Assembly: GCA_964467915.1 (NCBI GenBank)
Contig: CAYXSW010000022.1
Location: forward strand, 1-27,095
Direction: 5' to 3'
Origin: MED-G16 sp964467915
Lineage (GTDB): Bacteria > Bacteroidota > Bacteroidia > Cytophagales > MED-G16
Length of the DNA stretch: 27,095 nucleotides
Position numbers and translations under genes: made by a program. Positions 16,605 through 23,868 of this stretch are shown here, one piece after another. Every line of letters begins with the position of its first letter. Position 1 is the first letter of the stretch. The notes beneath the pieces are model-generated. The model was given only the letters and a program-made list of their open reading frames with translations, was not told the DNA's origin and did not search any database.

Positions 16605-17993
16605 ATGTCTTATAATTTAATAGTAGTAGGCTCAGGTCCTGGAGGCTATGTGGCAGCAATTAGAGCATCTCAGCTTGGCATGAAAGTTGCTGTTGTAGAA
16701 AAAGAATCTTTAGGTGGGATTTGTCTAAACTGGGGTTGTATTCCAACTAAAGCATTACTAAAAAGTGCTCAGGTGTTTGACTATGTTAGTCATTCTTCAG
16801 ACTATGGAATAAATATCAAAGGTTCTAGTGTTGATTTTGATTCAATTATTAATAGGAGTAGAGGCGTAGCTGATGGGATGAGTAAAGGTGTTAATTTCCT
16901 AATGAAAAAAAATAAAATTGATATTTTGTCTGGTTTTGGTAAAATAACAGATAAAAATATTGTAGAAGTAACTGATGAAAAAGGCAGTAAAAAGAATCAT
17001 AAGAGTGATAACATTATTATTGCAACTGGAGGTAGATCCAGAGAATTACCAAATATTAAAATTGATGGCGAAAAAGTCATAGAGTATAGAAAAGCTATGA
17101 CACTAAAAAAACAGCCAAAATCACTTGTAGTTATAGGCTCTGGAGCAATTGGATCTGAATTTGCATATTTCTATAATAGCATTGGAACAAAAGTTACTCT
17201 AATTGAGTATCTGCCAAATATCTTACCTCTAGAAGATATAGATGTCTCTAAGCAACTTGAGAAGTCATTCACGAAGTCAGGAATTGATATAATGACAAAT
17301 ACAGAGGTAAAGGATGTAAAAAGAAATTCAAAAGGATGTAAGGTGACATTTATAAAAAATACTAAAGAGGAAACAATGGATTGTGATGTTGTACTTTCAG
17401 CTGTTGGTGTTGAAACTAACATTGAAAATATTGGACTTGAGGAATTAGGAATAATTACTGAGAAGGGAAAAATTAATGTAGATGATTACTATAAAACTAA
17501 TATAGATACTATTTATGCGATAGGTGATGTTGTAAAGGGCCCTGCTTTAGCCCATGTGGCATCTGCTGAAGGGATTATTTGTGTTGAAAAAATTGCAGGT
17601 AAGAATCCAGGTGTTTTAAATTATGATAATATACCTTCGTGTACATATTGTAGTCCTGAGGTTGCTTCTGTTGGTTATACAGAGAAACAGGCAAAAGATC
17701 TAGGTTATGAAATTAATGTTGGTAAATTTCCTTTTTCTGCTTCTGGAAAGGCAAATGCTGCTGGTCACTCAGATGGTTTTGTCAAGGTAATTTTTGATAA
17801 GAAATACGGTGAGTGGTTAGGTTGTCATATGGTTGGATATAATGTTACTGAGATGATAGCTGAAGTTGTGGCAGCTAGAAAATTAGAGACAACTGCTCAT
17901 GAAATTATAAAATCAATCCACCCTCATCCTACAATGTCTGAAGCAATTATGGAAGCTACAGCAGCAGCATATGACGAGGTGATACATTTATAA
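16605..17993 (+). CDS. lpdA: Dihydrolipoyl dehydrogenase (E3)
   Basis: FAD enzyme that reoxidises lipoyl groups of the pyruvate and 2-oxoglutarate dehydrogenase complexes. The FAD motif VVGSGPGGY is at residues 7-15 and the redox disulfide C40/C45 in GGICLNWGC. The NAD motif VIGSGAIGSEFA follows near residue 177. FAD contact TIYAIGDV, and the C-terminal interface carries the catalytic HPHPTMSE. The 462-residue length is typical. It is monocistronic and convergent with sucD: the two genes end in the same palindromic hexamer. SucD takes the succinyl-CoA that the E3-containing complex makes, so the neighbours are linked in the TCA cycle though on opposite strands. Confidence 0.97.
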   Translation: MSYNLIVVGSGPGGYVAAIRASQLGMKVAVVEKESLGGICLNWGCIPTKALLKSAQVFDYVSHSSDYGINIKGSSVDFDSIINRSRGVADGMSKGVNFLMKKNKIDILSGFGKITDKNIVEVTDEKGSKKNHKSDNIIIATGGRSRELPNIKIDGEKVIEYRKAMTLKKQPKSLVVIGSGAIGSEFAYFYNSIGTKVTLIEYLPNILPLEDIDVSKQLEKSFTKSGIDIMTNTEVKDVKRNSKGCKVTFIKNTKEETMDCDVVLSAVGVETNIENIGLEELGIITEKGKINVDDYYKTNIDTIYAIGDVVKGPALAHVASAEGIICVEKIAGKNPGVLNYDNIPSCTYCSPEVASVGYTEKQAKDLGYEINVGKFPFSASGKANAAGHSDGFVKVIFDKKYGEWLGCHMVGYNVTEMIAEVVAARKLETTAHEIIKSIHPHPTMSEAIMEATAAAYDEVIHL

Positions 17994-18857
17994 TAAATCT
18001 TTTAATTTAGATCCGATATTTGCTGGAGATTCTGCTACGGTTAGGCCACAATCTCTCATTATTTTCATCTTAGCCTCTGCTGTATCATCTTTTCCTCCAA
18101 TAATTGCTCCAGCATGTCCCATTCTTTTTCCTTTTGGTGCGGTTTGTCCAGCAATGAAACCTACTACTGGCTTCTTGTTACCATGTTCTTTTATCCATTT
18201 TGATGCTTCTGCTTCATAATTCCCTCCAATTTCTCCTATCATCACTATACCTTCAGTCTCATCATCTTCCATAAATAATTTAATAGCGTCTAATGTAGAT
18301 GTTCCTACTATTGGGTCTCCTCCAATTCCTATTGCCGTAGATATACCATAACCTGCCTTTACTACTTGATCTGCAGCTTCATATGTTAGGGTCCCTGATT
18401 TTGATATTATGCCAACATTTCCCTTCTTAAATACAAAGCCTGGCATAATTCCTACTTTTGCTTCCTCGGGAGTTATTATTCCAGGACAATTAGGTCCAAT
18501 TAGTGTGCTTTTTTTGTCTTTTATATATGATTTTACTTTAATCATATCTTTTACAGGGATTCCTTCTGTAATTGCTACAATTACTTCAATTTCTGAATCT
18601 ATAGATTCTAGGATGGCATCCCCAGCAAATGCTGGTGGAACAAAAATTATTGATACGTTTGCACCAGTCTCTTTTTTTGCGTTATACACAGTATTAAAGA
18701 CAGGTCTGTCAAGATGTGAACTGCCTCCTTTTCCAGGTGTAACACCTCCCACTACATTAGTCCCATACTCTAGCATTTGGGAGGCATGAAAAGTTCCTTC
18801 TGAACCTGTAAATCCTTGAACTATAACTTTTGAATTATTATTTACTAGGACACTCAT
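17988..18857 (-). CDS. sucD: Succinyl-CoA synthetase subunit alpha
   Basis: Alpha subunit of succinate-CoA ligase: succinyl-CoA + NDP + Pi to succinate + CoA + NTP. The CoA-binding Rossmann part has VQGFTGSEGTFHASQM and GVTPGKGG. The ligase part has IGPNCPGIITPEE, GIISKSGTLTYEA and the phosphohistidine segment KRMGHAGAIIGG. The 289-residue length is normal. The beta subunit sucC is not adjacent, as is common in Flavobacteriia as far as I recall. It is the last gene of the Rpe/CBS-aroF-kdsC-like operon, starting 4 bases after the phosphatase stop. Confidence 0.97.
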   Translation of the reverse strand: MSVLVNNNSKVIVQGFTGSEGTFHASQMLEYGTNVVGGVTPGKGGSSHLDRPVFNTVYNAKKETGANVSIIFVPPAFAGDAILESIDSEIEVIVAITEGIPVKDMIKVKSYIKDKKSTLIGPNCPGIITPEEAKVGIMPGFVFKKGNVGIISKSGTLTYEAADQVVKAGYGISTAIGIGGDPIVGTSTLDAIKLFMEDDETEGIVMIGEIGGNYEAEASKWIKEHGNKKPVVGFIAGQTAPKGKRMGHAGAIIGGKDDTAEAKMKIMRDCGLTVAESPANIGSKLKDLL

Positions 18858-18861
18858 TTAA

Positions 18862-19338
18862 TTAATTTTGGCTCAAATATAGGTCACTAAATTCCCTTAC
18901 ACAACCATATCCACCCTTTGTATCAAGAATATGAGATACTTTATTTTTTACTGGTACAGATGAGTCACTTGGACAAGCACTAAACCCTACAATATTAATA
19001 ATACTCATGTCATTTATGTCATCTCCTATAAAAGCAACTTCATCTAAAGTTATGTTTTCATCTTTTATCCAAGAGTGGAGTATTTTATCTTTAGGCGCAT
19101 TTCCAACGTAACAATGTTCTATCCCTAAGTACTCTGCTCTTGATTTTATTCCGTCTCCTCTCTCTGAATGACTTATTATTCCAATCTTAACACCTTTTTT
19201 TATTAATTCTAGTATACCGACTCCGTCTTTTGCGTTAAACCTTTTTGACTCTATACCATTTTCATCAATGTAAATTCCATTGTCAGTCATAGTGCCGTCA
19301 ACATCAAGAATTAGCATTTTAATTTTAGGTATTTTCAT
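18862..19338 (-). CDS. KdsC-family HAD phosphatase (3-deoxy-octulosonate 8-phosphate phosphatase-like)
   Basis: A small cap-less HAD phosphatase of 158 residues. Motif I is LDVDGTMTD with nucleophile Asp12 and acid Asp14. Motif II is the Ser in IISHSERG, motif III the Lys in PKDK, and motif IV GDDINDM. Length and motif order match KdsC, which makes Kdo from Kdo 8-phosphate for lipid A. The motif II loop (SHSERG) departs from the usual TGR-S, so another 2-keto-3-deoxy sugar phosphate, such as a nonulosonate 9-phosphate, is possible. Its start overlaps the DAHP synthase stop by four bases. Confidence 0.82.
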   Translation of the reverse strand: MKIPKIKMLILDVDGTMTDNGIYIDENGIESKRFNAKDGVGILELIKKGVKIGIISHSERGDGIKSRAEYLGIEHCYVGNAPKDKILHSWIKDENITLDEVAFIGDDINDMSIINIVGFSACPSDSSVPVKNKVSHILDTKGGYGCVREFSDLYLSQN

Positions 19339-20333
19339 ATTAGGTTTTTGTTGACAGATTTACAAATTGGAATTAAACTTGAATACATTTTCTCAAATTC
19401 TTTAAAATTTAATTGTTGAGAAGCATCTGACATAGCGAGTTTTGGGTTTGGGTGACTCTCAATTAACAGTCCATCTACTCCCATTGCCACACATGCTCTT
19501 GTAAGGTCAGGAACTCCATAGCTATATCCCATTGCATGACTTGTATCTAGAATTATAGGTAGATTAGTGTATTCTTTCAAGTAAGAAACCCCACATAAGT
19601 CAAGTGTAAATCTTGTCTTCGTCTCAAATGTTCTTATCCCTCTCTCACAAAGTATAACATTTTGATTTCCTTCTGACATAATAAATTCAGCTGCTTGGAC
19701 AAATTCTTGTAGGTTCGACCCGAAACCTCTTTTTAGAAGAACTGGTTTATCTTGTTTCCCAGTCTCTCTTAAAATTCCATGATCATACATGGCTTTTGCC
19801 CCTATTTGTATTATGTCAGTATATTTTATTACATCATCTACATGAGAAGCGTCTTTAACTTCAGAAATAATATTGAAACCGTACTCATCTCTTATTTCTG
19901 ATAACATTTTCAGCCCCTCTATTCCGAGACCTTGGAACGAGTATGGCGAGGTTCTAGGTTTAAAACATCCAGCTCTTAAAGTAGTAAGTCCTAATTTTTT
20001 TAATAGACCAGCACATTTGATGATTTGTTCTCTGCTCTCTATTGAGCAAGGACCAGTTATCATCAGTGTATTATCTGAGTCACCTCCAATCTCTACATTA
20101 TTTATTTTTATACTTCTCGTTTCCTTCTTGTAGTCTCTGCTTGTAAGTTGTATGTCAGACTCTAGTGTAAAACTATCATCCACATATTTGTTATATGATT
20201 CTGGGTAATCATTTTTCTTTGATGACGTTATTATTATTTTATCTCTTTCATTAAAAATTAATTTGCCTTTTACCTCTTCGGAAAACTTATAGGCATCATT
20301 TTTATTTATTTCTTTGTTTAGGTGGATAATCAT
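19335..20333 (-). CDS. DAHP synthase (3-deoxy-7-phosphoheptulonate synthase), type I beta
   Basis: First step of the shikimate pathway: PEP + erythrose 4-phosphate to DAHP. The N-terminal region (residues 1-75) looks like the ferredoxin-like regulatory domain of the type I beta enzymes. The barrel opens with MITGPCSIES, then AGCFKPRTSPYSFQGLG, which points to DAHP rather than Kdo8P synthase, and EVKDASHVDD. KRGFGSNLQEFVQAAEF, CERGIRTFET and DTSHAMGYSYG contain the PEP- and metal-binding residues. The 332-residue length is normal. No chorismate mutase domain is fused. It is coupled on both sides by ATGA overlaps, to the Rpe-like/CBS gene upstream and the KdsC-like gene downstream. Confidence 0.93.
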   Translation of the reverse strand: MIIHLNKEINKNDAYKFSEEVKGKLIFNERDKIIITSSKKNDYPESYNKYVDDSFTLESDIQLTSRDYKKETRSIKINNVEIGGDSDNTLMITGPCSIESREQIIKCAGLLKKLGLTTLRAGCFKPRTSPYSFQGLGIEGLKMLSEIRDEYGFNIISEVKDASHVDDVIKYTDIIQIGAKAMYDHGILRETGKQDKPVLLKRGFGSNLQEFVQAAEFIMSEGNQNVILCERGIRTFETKTRFTLDLCGVSYLKEYTNLPIILDTSHAMGYSYGVPDLTRACVAMGVDGLLIESHPNPKLAMSDASQQLNFKEFEKMYSSLIPICKSVNKNLI

Positions 20334-21340
20334 GATTCGCTGCGAATTAAATTAAAAAATGTTACTGAGCCAACTAACTCTTTATTATTTATAACTGGTA
20401 GAAAAGATATAAGAAAATCATGGCTTTGGGTAATCTTTAGCATTTTATTAATAGAATCATTTCTTTTGATTACAACAGGGTCTGAGTTTTTTATATCTTT
20501 TACTTTCAAATTTTTAAAATTATTTAAATTTTTAATTAAACTTTTTCTGACGTCTGCCATACTTACAATTCCAGTAAAATAACTTTTTTCATTTTCTACA
20601 AATACACAACCAAAATCATACAATTCAATTTTTTGTAATGCCTTATCTATTGTCTCATTCTCTTTTATGATAGGTAGTTCTTTTCTTAAAAGCATAAAGT
20701 CACTTACAGGCATCTTTGATGATGAAACTGAAGATTTTAACTCAAGTAATGATTTTGCAATATTTCCATTCACTAGGTATGACCCTGATACAACAGATTT
20801 AACTCCATGAATTCTTAGAATAAGTGATATTTCATCATTTACCCCACCATCTATATGAATTTTTTTTGAAGGGTATTCTTTTTTAAAATCTCTAATTTTT
20901 TTAAAATTAATTTTGTTAAATGTTCCTCCACTTTCACCTGGAGTAGTTGTCATTAGTAAGATAAAGTCACAATAATTTTTATAGTTTTCAAATTTTTCAA
21001 TAGAAGTGTCTGAAGTGATTGCAAGACCAAAAGAAGTGTCTTCACTCTTATGCAAAATAAAATTTTCTTTGATATTTTCTTCTTGATAGGTTACATATTC
21101 AATTTTATTTCTTTTTATAAAATCATTGTATTTGCTAGGCTTATCTGAGATTATGTGAAGATCTATTGGTGTTTCACTTATTTTTCTTATTTCAATAATA
21201 TCCTTTTCTACTTTATCTAGTTCAATTTTTTGATCATTAAAATCCACATGAAACATATCAATTTTAACAGAATCTAAGTCTTTTATTAAATCCTCAAGAG
21301 GCCTGTTTTTATTTGAATAAATCGAAGCTGAAATTTTCAT
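20330..21340 (-). CDS. Ribulose-phosphate 3-epimerase-like barrel fused to a CBS-domain pair
   Basis: A 336-residue two-part protein. Residues 1-205 align by eye with ribulose-phosphate 3-epimerase: ISASIYS; metal ligands His31 and Asp33 in FHVDFND; His62 in IDLHII; Asp164 in IHIDGGV; and VSGSYLVNG. All four metal ligands are kept, so catalysis is plausible. The phosphate-loop signature is altered: MTTTPGESGGTF in place of M-S-x-N-P-G-F-G-G-Q-x-F, so the Gln is missing. Residues about 213-336 are two CBS domains (MVSMADVRKSLI-type ends at VSMADVRKSL and SVTFFNLIR), a nucleotide-sensing module. In KdsD/KpsF the CBS pair follows a sugar isomerase domain; here the catalytic part is different. 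It leads an operon with DAHP synthase, a KdsC-like phosphatase and sucD. Substrate is inferred only. Confidence 0.8.
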   Translation of the reverse strand: MKISASIYSNKNRPLEDLIKDLDSVKIDMFHVDFNDQKIELDKVEKDIIEIRKISETPIDLHIISDKPSKYNDFIKRNKIEYVTYQEENIKENFILHKSEDTSFGLAITSDTSIEKFENYKNYCDFILLMTTTPGESGGTFNKINFKKIRDFKKEYPSKKIHIDGGVNDEISLILRIHGVKSVVSGSYLVNGNIAKSLLELKSSVSSSKMPVSDFMLLRKELPIIKENETIDKALQKIELYDFGCVFVENEKSYFTGIVSMADVRKSLIKNLNNFKNLKVKDIKNSDPVVIKRNDSINKMLKITQSHDFLISFLPVINNKELVGSVTFFNLIRSES

Positions 21341-21348
21341 TTTATCCT

Positions 21349-21379
21349 CAAATATAATTTAGTTATTGTCATTGACTAA
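21349..21379 (-). promoter_or_regulatory. Promoter of the Rpe-like/CBS operon
   Basis: The minus strand reads TTAG (21379-21376), 19 bases, TATATTTG (21356-21349). The -7 box is exact and the -33 box has three of four bases. The predicted start near 21343 leaves only a few bases before the ATG at 21340, so the transcript may be nearly leaderless. It overlaps the divergent phoD promoter. Confidence 0.6.
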
Positions 21380-21400
21380 AACATTAATAATCTAATTTTG
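21372..21400 (+). promoter_or_regulatory. Promoter of phoD
   Basis: TTG (21372-21374), 18 bases, TAATTTTG (21393-21400): the -7 box is exact. Transcription would start near 21406, 13 bases before ATG 21419. The TTG at 21398, in frame with phoD, lies inside this box and so is unlikely to be a start codon. Confidence 0.62.
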
Positions 21401-21418
21401 TATATTAAAATTTTTAAT

Positions 21419-22978
21419 ATGATAAAGTCTCTTATTTTTTGTTTAAAAATATCTTTTTTAAGTCTTTTTATTTTAGACTGTTCACAGATAAAAAAACCTT
21501 TTATCGAAGAAGTGGCTAATTTAAGAGCAGATTCTTTGGCTCCATTCTATCATGGGGTAGCATCAGGAGATCCTCTCCAAGATAAAGTTGTTATATGGAC
21601 ACGTGTGACACCAATGCATTATGAAGATAAAATTTATGTTAATTGGCAAATTTCTAAGTTTTCTGATTTTAGAAATGTTTTCAAAAAAGGAACTTTTTTA
21701 ACTGATGCTCAGAGAGATTATACGGTTAAGGTTGATGTTGAAGGTTTGGAACAAGGGACAACATATTTTTATCAATTTGAATCATTTGGAAAAAAATCTA
21801 TTACCGGAAGGACTAAGACAATAGATAGTTCGTCTGATAGTCTAAGGTTTGCTATCGTAAGCTGCAGTGATTACCAAAGAGGCTACTTTAATTCATATTC
21901 CTCGCTTGCTGGTGAAGAAAATATAGACGCAGTCGTTCACCTTGGTGACTATATATATGAGTATAAATCAAGGGATTATAGTAATGGAATATTTGACAGG
22001 TTACACTTACCCGACAAAGAGCTTATAAGTTTAGATGACTATAGAACTAGGCATTCACAATATAAACTTGATATAGATTTAATTAAGGCCCATAGAAGTC
22101 ACCCCTTCATCTTAATTTGGGATGACCACGAAACATCAAACAACACATATAAAAGTGGGGCAGAAAATCATCAAGAACTAGAAGAGGGTAGTTTTAATGA
22201 TAGAATTTCTTTTGCACTCCAGGCGTATTATGAATGGCAACCTATAAGGGAAAACGCCATGCCTTATAGGAATTTTAAATTTGGTAAAGTTGCTGATCTA
22301 ATTATTTTAGAGGAAAGACTAGAAGGTAGGACTAAGCAGGCAATAAGTCTTGATGACTCAACTCTCTTTGAATCGAATAGGTCTATGCTTGGAGAAAAAC
22401 AGCTAGATTGGTTTCTGAAAAGATTATCAGACTCTGAGAGTCAATGGAAAATAATTGGTAACCAAGTAATATTTTCCTATTTAAATTACGGGAGACCAGA
22501 CTTTAATATCAATCTTGATTCTTGGGATGGCTATCCGGTTGAAAGACAAAAGATAGCTGATCACATTAACTCAAATAAGATTAAGGATGTTGTCTTTGTC
22601 ACGGGAGACACTCACCAGTCCTGGGCATTTGAAGTTAATCACATTCCATTAGAATCTAATATGCCAATTAAACCTTATGCTTTAGAGTTTGGAACCCCAA
22701 GCGTAAATTCAGGCAATTCTGATGAGAGATTCTCAAATGCTCCAATTCAAAAACTAATTGACCATGAGAAATATATTATGGATCCCACAATAAATCCACA
22801 TCTTAAATACACAAATACTAGAGATCATGGTTATATGCTTATTGATGTAAATAAAGAAAAAGTAGTAGCTACTTGGAAATATGTTGAGACTCTCATTAGA
22901 CGTGAGAATTCCATTAAAGAAATTAGAAAAATAGAGAGTATGTCAAAAAGCAATAAGTTGAAAATATTAAATAAATAA
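21419..22978 (+). CDS. phoD: PhoD-family alkaline phosphatase/phosphodiesterase, exported
   Basis: Ca2+/Fe-dependent phosphatase that frees phosphate from phosphomono- and diesters outside the cytoplasm. The ATG at 21419 (519 residues) is preferred over an in-frame TTG at 21398, because that TTG belongs to the -7 promoter box. An N-terminal signal (KSLIFCLKISFLSLFILDC) ends in a Cys that might be lipidated, although Asp at -1 is unusual for a lipobox. The PhoD N-terminal domain shows GVASGDP and VIWTRVTP. The metallophosphatase domain shows VSCSDYQRG, HLGDYIYEY, WDDHE and FVTGDTHQSWAFEV. The LpxL-like gene follows after 7 bases. No pho box is recognisable, so phosphate control cannot be claimed. 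Confidence 0.92.
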   Translation: MIKSLIFCLKISFLSLFILDCSQIKKPFIEEVANLRADSLAPFYHGVASGDPLQDKVVIWTRVTPMHYEDKIYVNWQISKFSDFRNVFKKGTFLTDAQRDYTVKVDVEGLEQGTTYFYQFESFGKKSITGRTKTIDSSSDSLRFAIVSCSDYQRGYFNSYSSLAGEENIDAVVHLGDYIYEYKSRDYSNGIFDRLHLPDKELISLDDYRTRHSQYKLDIDLIKAHRSHPFILIWDDHETSNNTYKSGAENHQELEEGSFNDRISFALQAYYEWQPIRENAMPYRNFKFGKVADLIILEERLEGRTKQAISLDDSTLFESNRSMLGEKQLDWFLKRLSDSESQWKIIGNQVIFSYLNYGRPDFNINLDSWDGYPVERQKIADHINSNKIKDVVFVTGDTHQSWAFEVNHIPLESNMPIKPYALEFGTPSVNSGNSDERFSNAPIQKLIDHEKYIMDPTINPHLKYTNTRDHGYMLIDVNKEKVVATWKYVETLIRRENSIKEIRKIESMSKSNKLKILNK

Positions 22979-22985
22979 AAAGGGT

Positions 22986-23834
22986 TTGGTTACTTTATTA
23001 TATCATATTTTTTCAAAGTTACCTATGAGAGTGTTGTATATTCTCTCTGACTTATTTAAGTACACTTTTGCCTCTTTTTACAGAAAAAAAATTGTAGAGA
23101 AAAATTTGTCAAGATCATTTCCTGAATTCAGTTCAAGTAAGTTGAAAAAAATTAAGAATGATTTTTATAAAAATTTTTGCGATTTAGTTCTTGAGACTAT
23201 AAAATCAATTTCAATTACAGAAAATGAGCTAAAGAAGAGAGTAAAATTTAATAATATGCATTTAATAAACGATCATGTTAAAAAAAATGAAAGAGTTGTA
23301 GTCTTGACTTCCCATCAATGTAATTGGGAGTGGTTACTTCTTGCTGCTGAACTTAATTTAAATTCGAATTTGCATGTTATATACAAAAAATTAAAAAATA
23401 TAAATTTTGATAAGTTGATGTATAAATCTAGATCCCGTTTTGGGTCTATTTTAATGGAATCTAGAGAAGTGATAATGTATCTTAAAAATAACTTAGAAAA
23501 AGTAAAAGTTCTTGCGGTTGTTGCTGACCAATCTCCAAGGATAAAAAGTAGAAAAATTTGGTCAAAAATGTTACACCAAGAAACTGCATTTCTTGAGTCT
23601 ATAGAATTCATCCCTAGGTTTACTGAAAGTTATGTCTACTTTGCCTCAATGAAAAAAATTTCTAGAGGAAGGTACGAGGTGAATCTAGAGCAGATTGTTA
23701 ATTCAAAAAAATCAAAAAGGAATCAAATTTTAGAAAGCTATATTAGTTGTATGGAAACTCAAATAAATAATAATCCAAGTGAGTGGTTATGGTCACACAG
23801 GAGATGGAAATTAACTCCTGAAAATAATCAATAA
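22986..23834 (+). CDS. LpxL/HtrB-like lysophospholipid (lipid A) acyltransferase
   Basis: Inner-membrane enzyme expected to add a secondary acyl chain to lipid A or a related lipid. The N-terminus has a hydrophobic segment typical of the family (IFSKLPMRVLYILSDLF). The catalytic HX4E motif is HQCNWE (His110 to Glu115). Further family marks are ADQSP and the C-terminal NPSEWLWSHRRWK. The TTG at 22986 is chosen because the family has residues before the SKLP segment, and starting at the internal ATG at 23025 would cut it. AAAAAGGG just upstream is one of the few purine-rich leaders in the window, though very close to the start. 282 residues is slightly short of the usual 290-300. It follows phoD by 7 bases. 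Confidence 0.9.
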   Translation: MVTLLYHIFSKLPMRVLYILSDLFKYTFASFYRKKIVEKNLSRSFPEFSSSKLKKIKNDFYKNFCDLVLETIKSISITENELKKRVKFNNMHLINDHVKKNERVVVLTSHQCNWEWLLLAAELNLNSNLHVIYKKLKNINFDKLMYKSRSRFGSILMESREVIMYLKNNLEKVKVLAVVADQSPRIKSRKIWSKMLHQETAFLESIEFIPRFTESYVYFASMKKISRGRYEVNLEQIVNSKKSKRNQILESYISCMETQINNNPSEWLWSHRRWKLTPENNQ

Positions 23835-23851
23835 ATTAATTTTTATTTGGC

Positions 23852-23859
23852 TAATTTTG
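23852..23859 (+). promoter_or_regulatory. -7 promoter box of lepA
   Basis: TAATTTTG is an exact TAnnTTTG match and includes the in-frame TTG at 23857, arguing against that codon as the lepA start. Transcription would begin near 23865, a few bases before ATG 23869. No clear TTTG is present 19 bases upstream, so this rests on the -7 box alone. Confidence 0.45.
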
Positions 23860-23868
23860 AATCGTAAA

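Noticed and set aside
21398..21418. TTG start for phoD giving seven extra residues
   Set aside because: The TTG is part of an exact -7 promoter box, and the ATG at 21419 gives a normal signal peptide.
23857..23868. TTG start for lepA giving four extra residues
   Set aside because: The TTG lies in a TAATTTTG box, and the LepA family begins at the ATG-encoded MDKIRNF segment.
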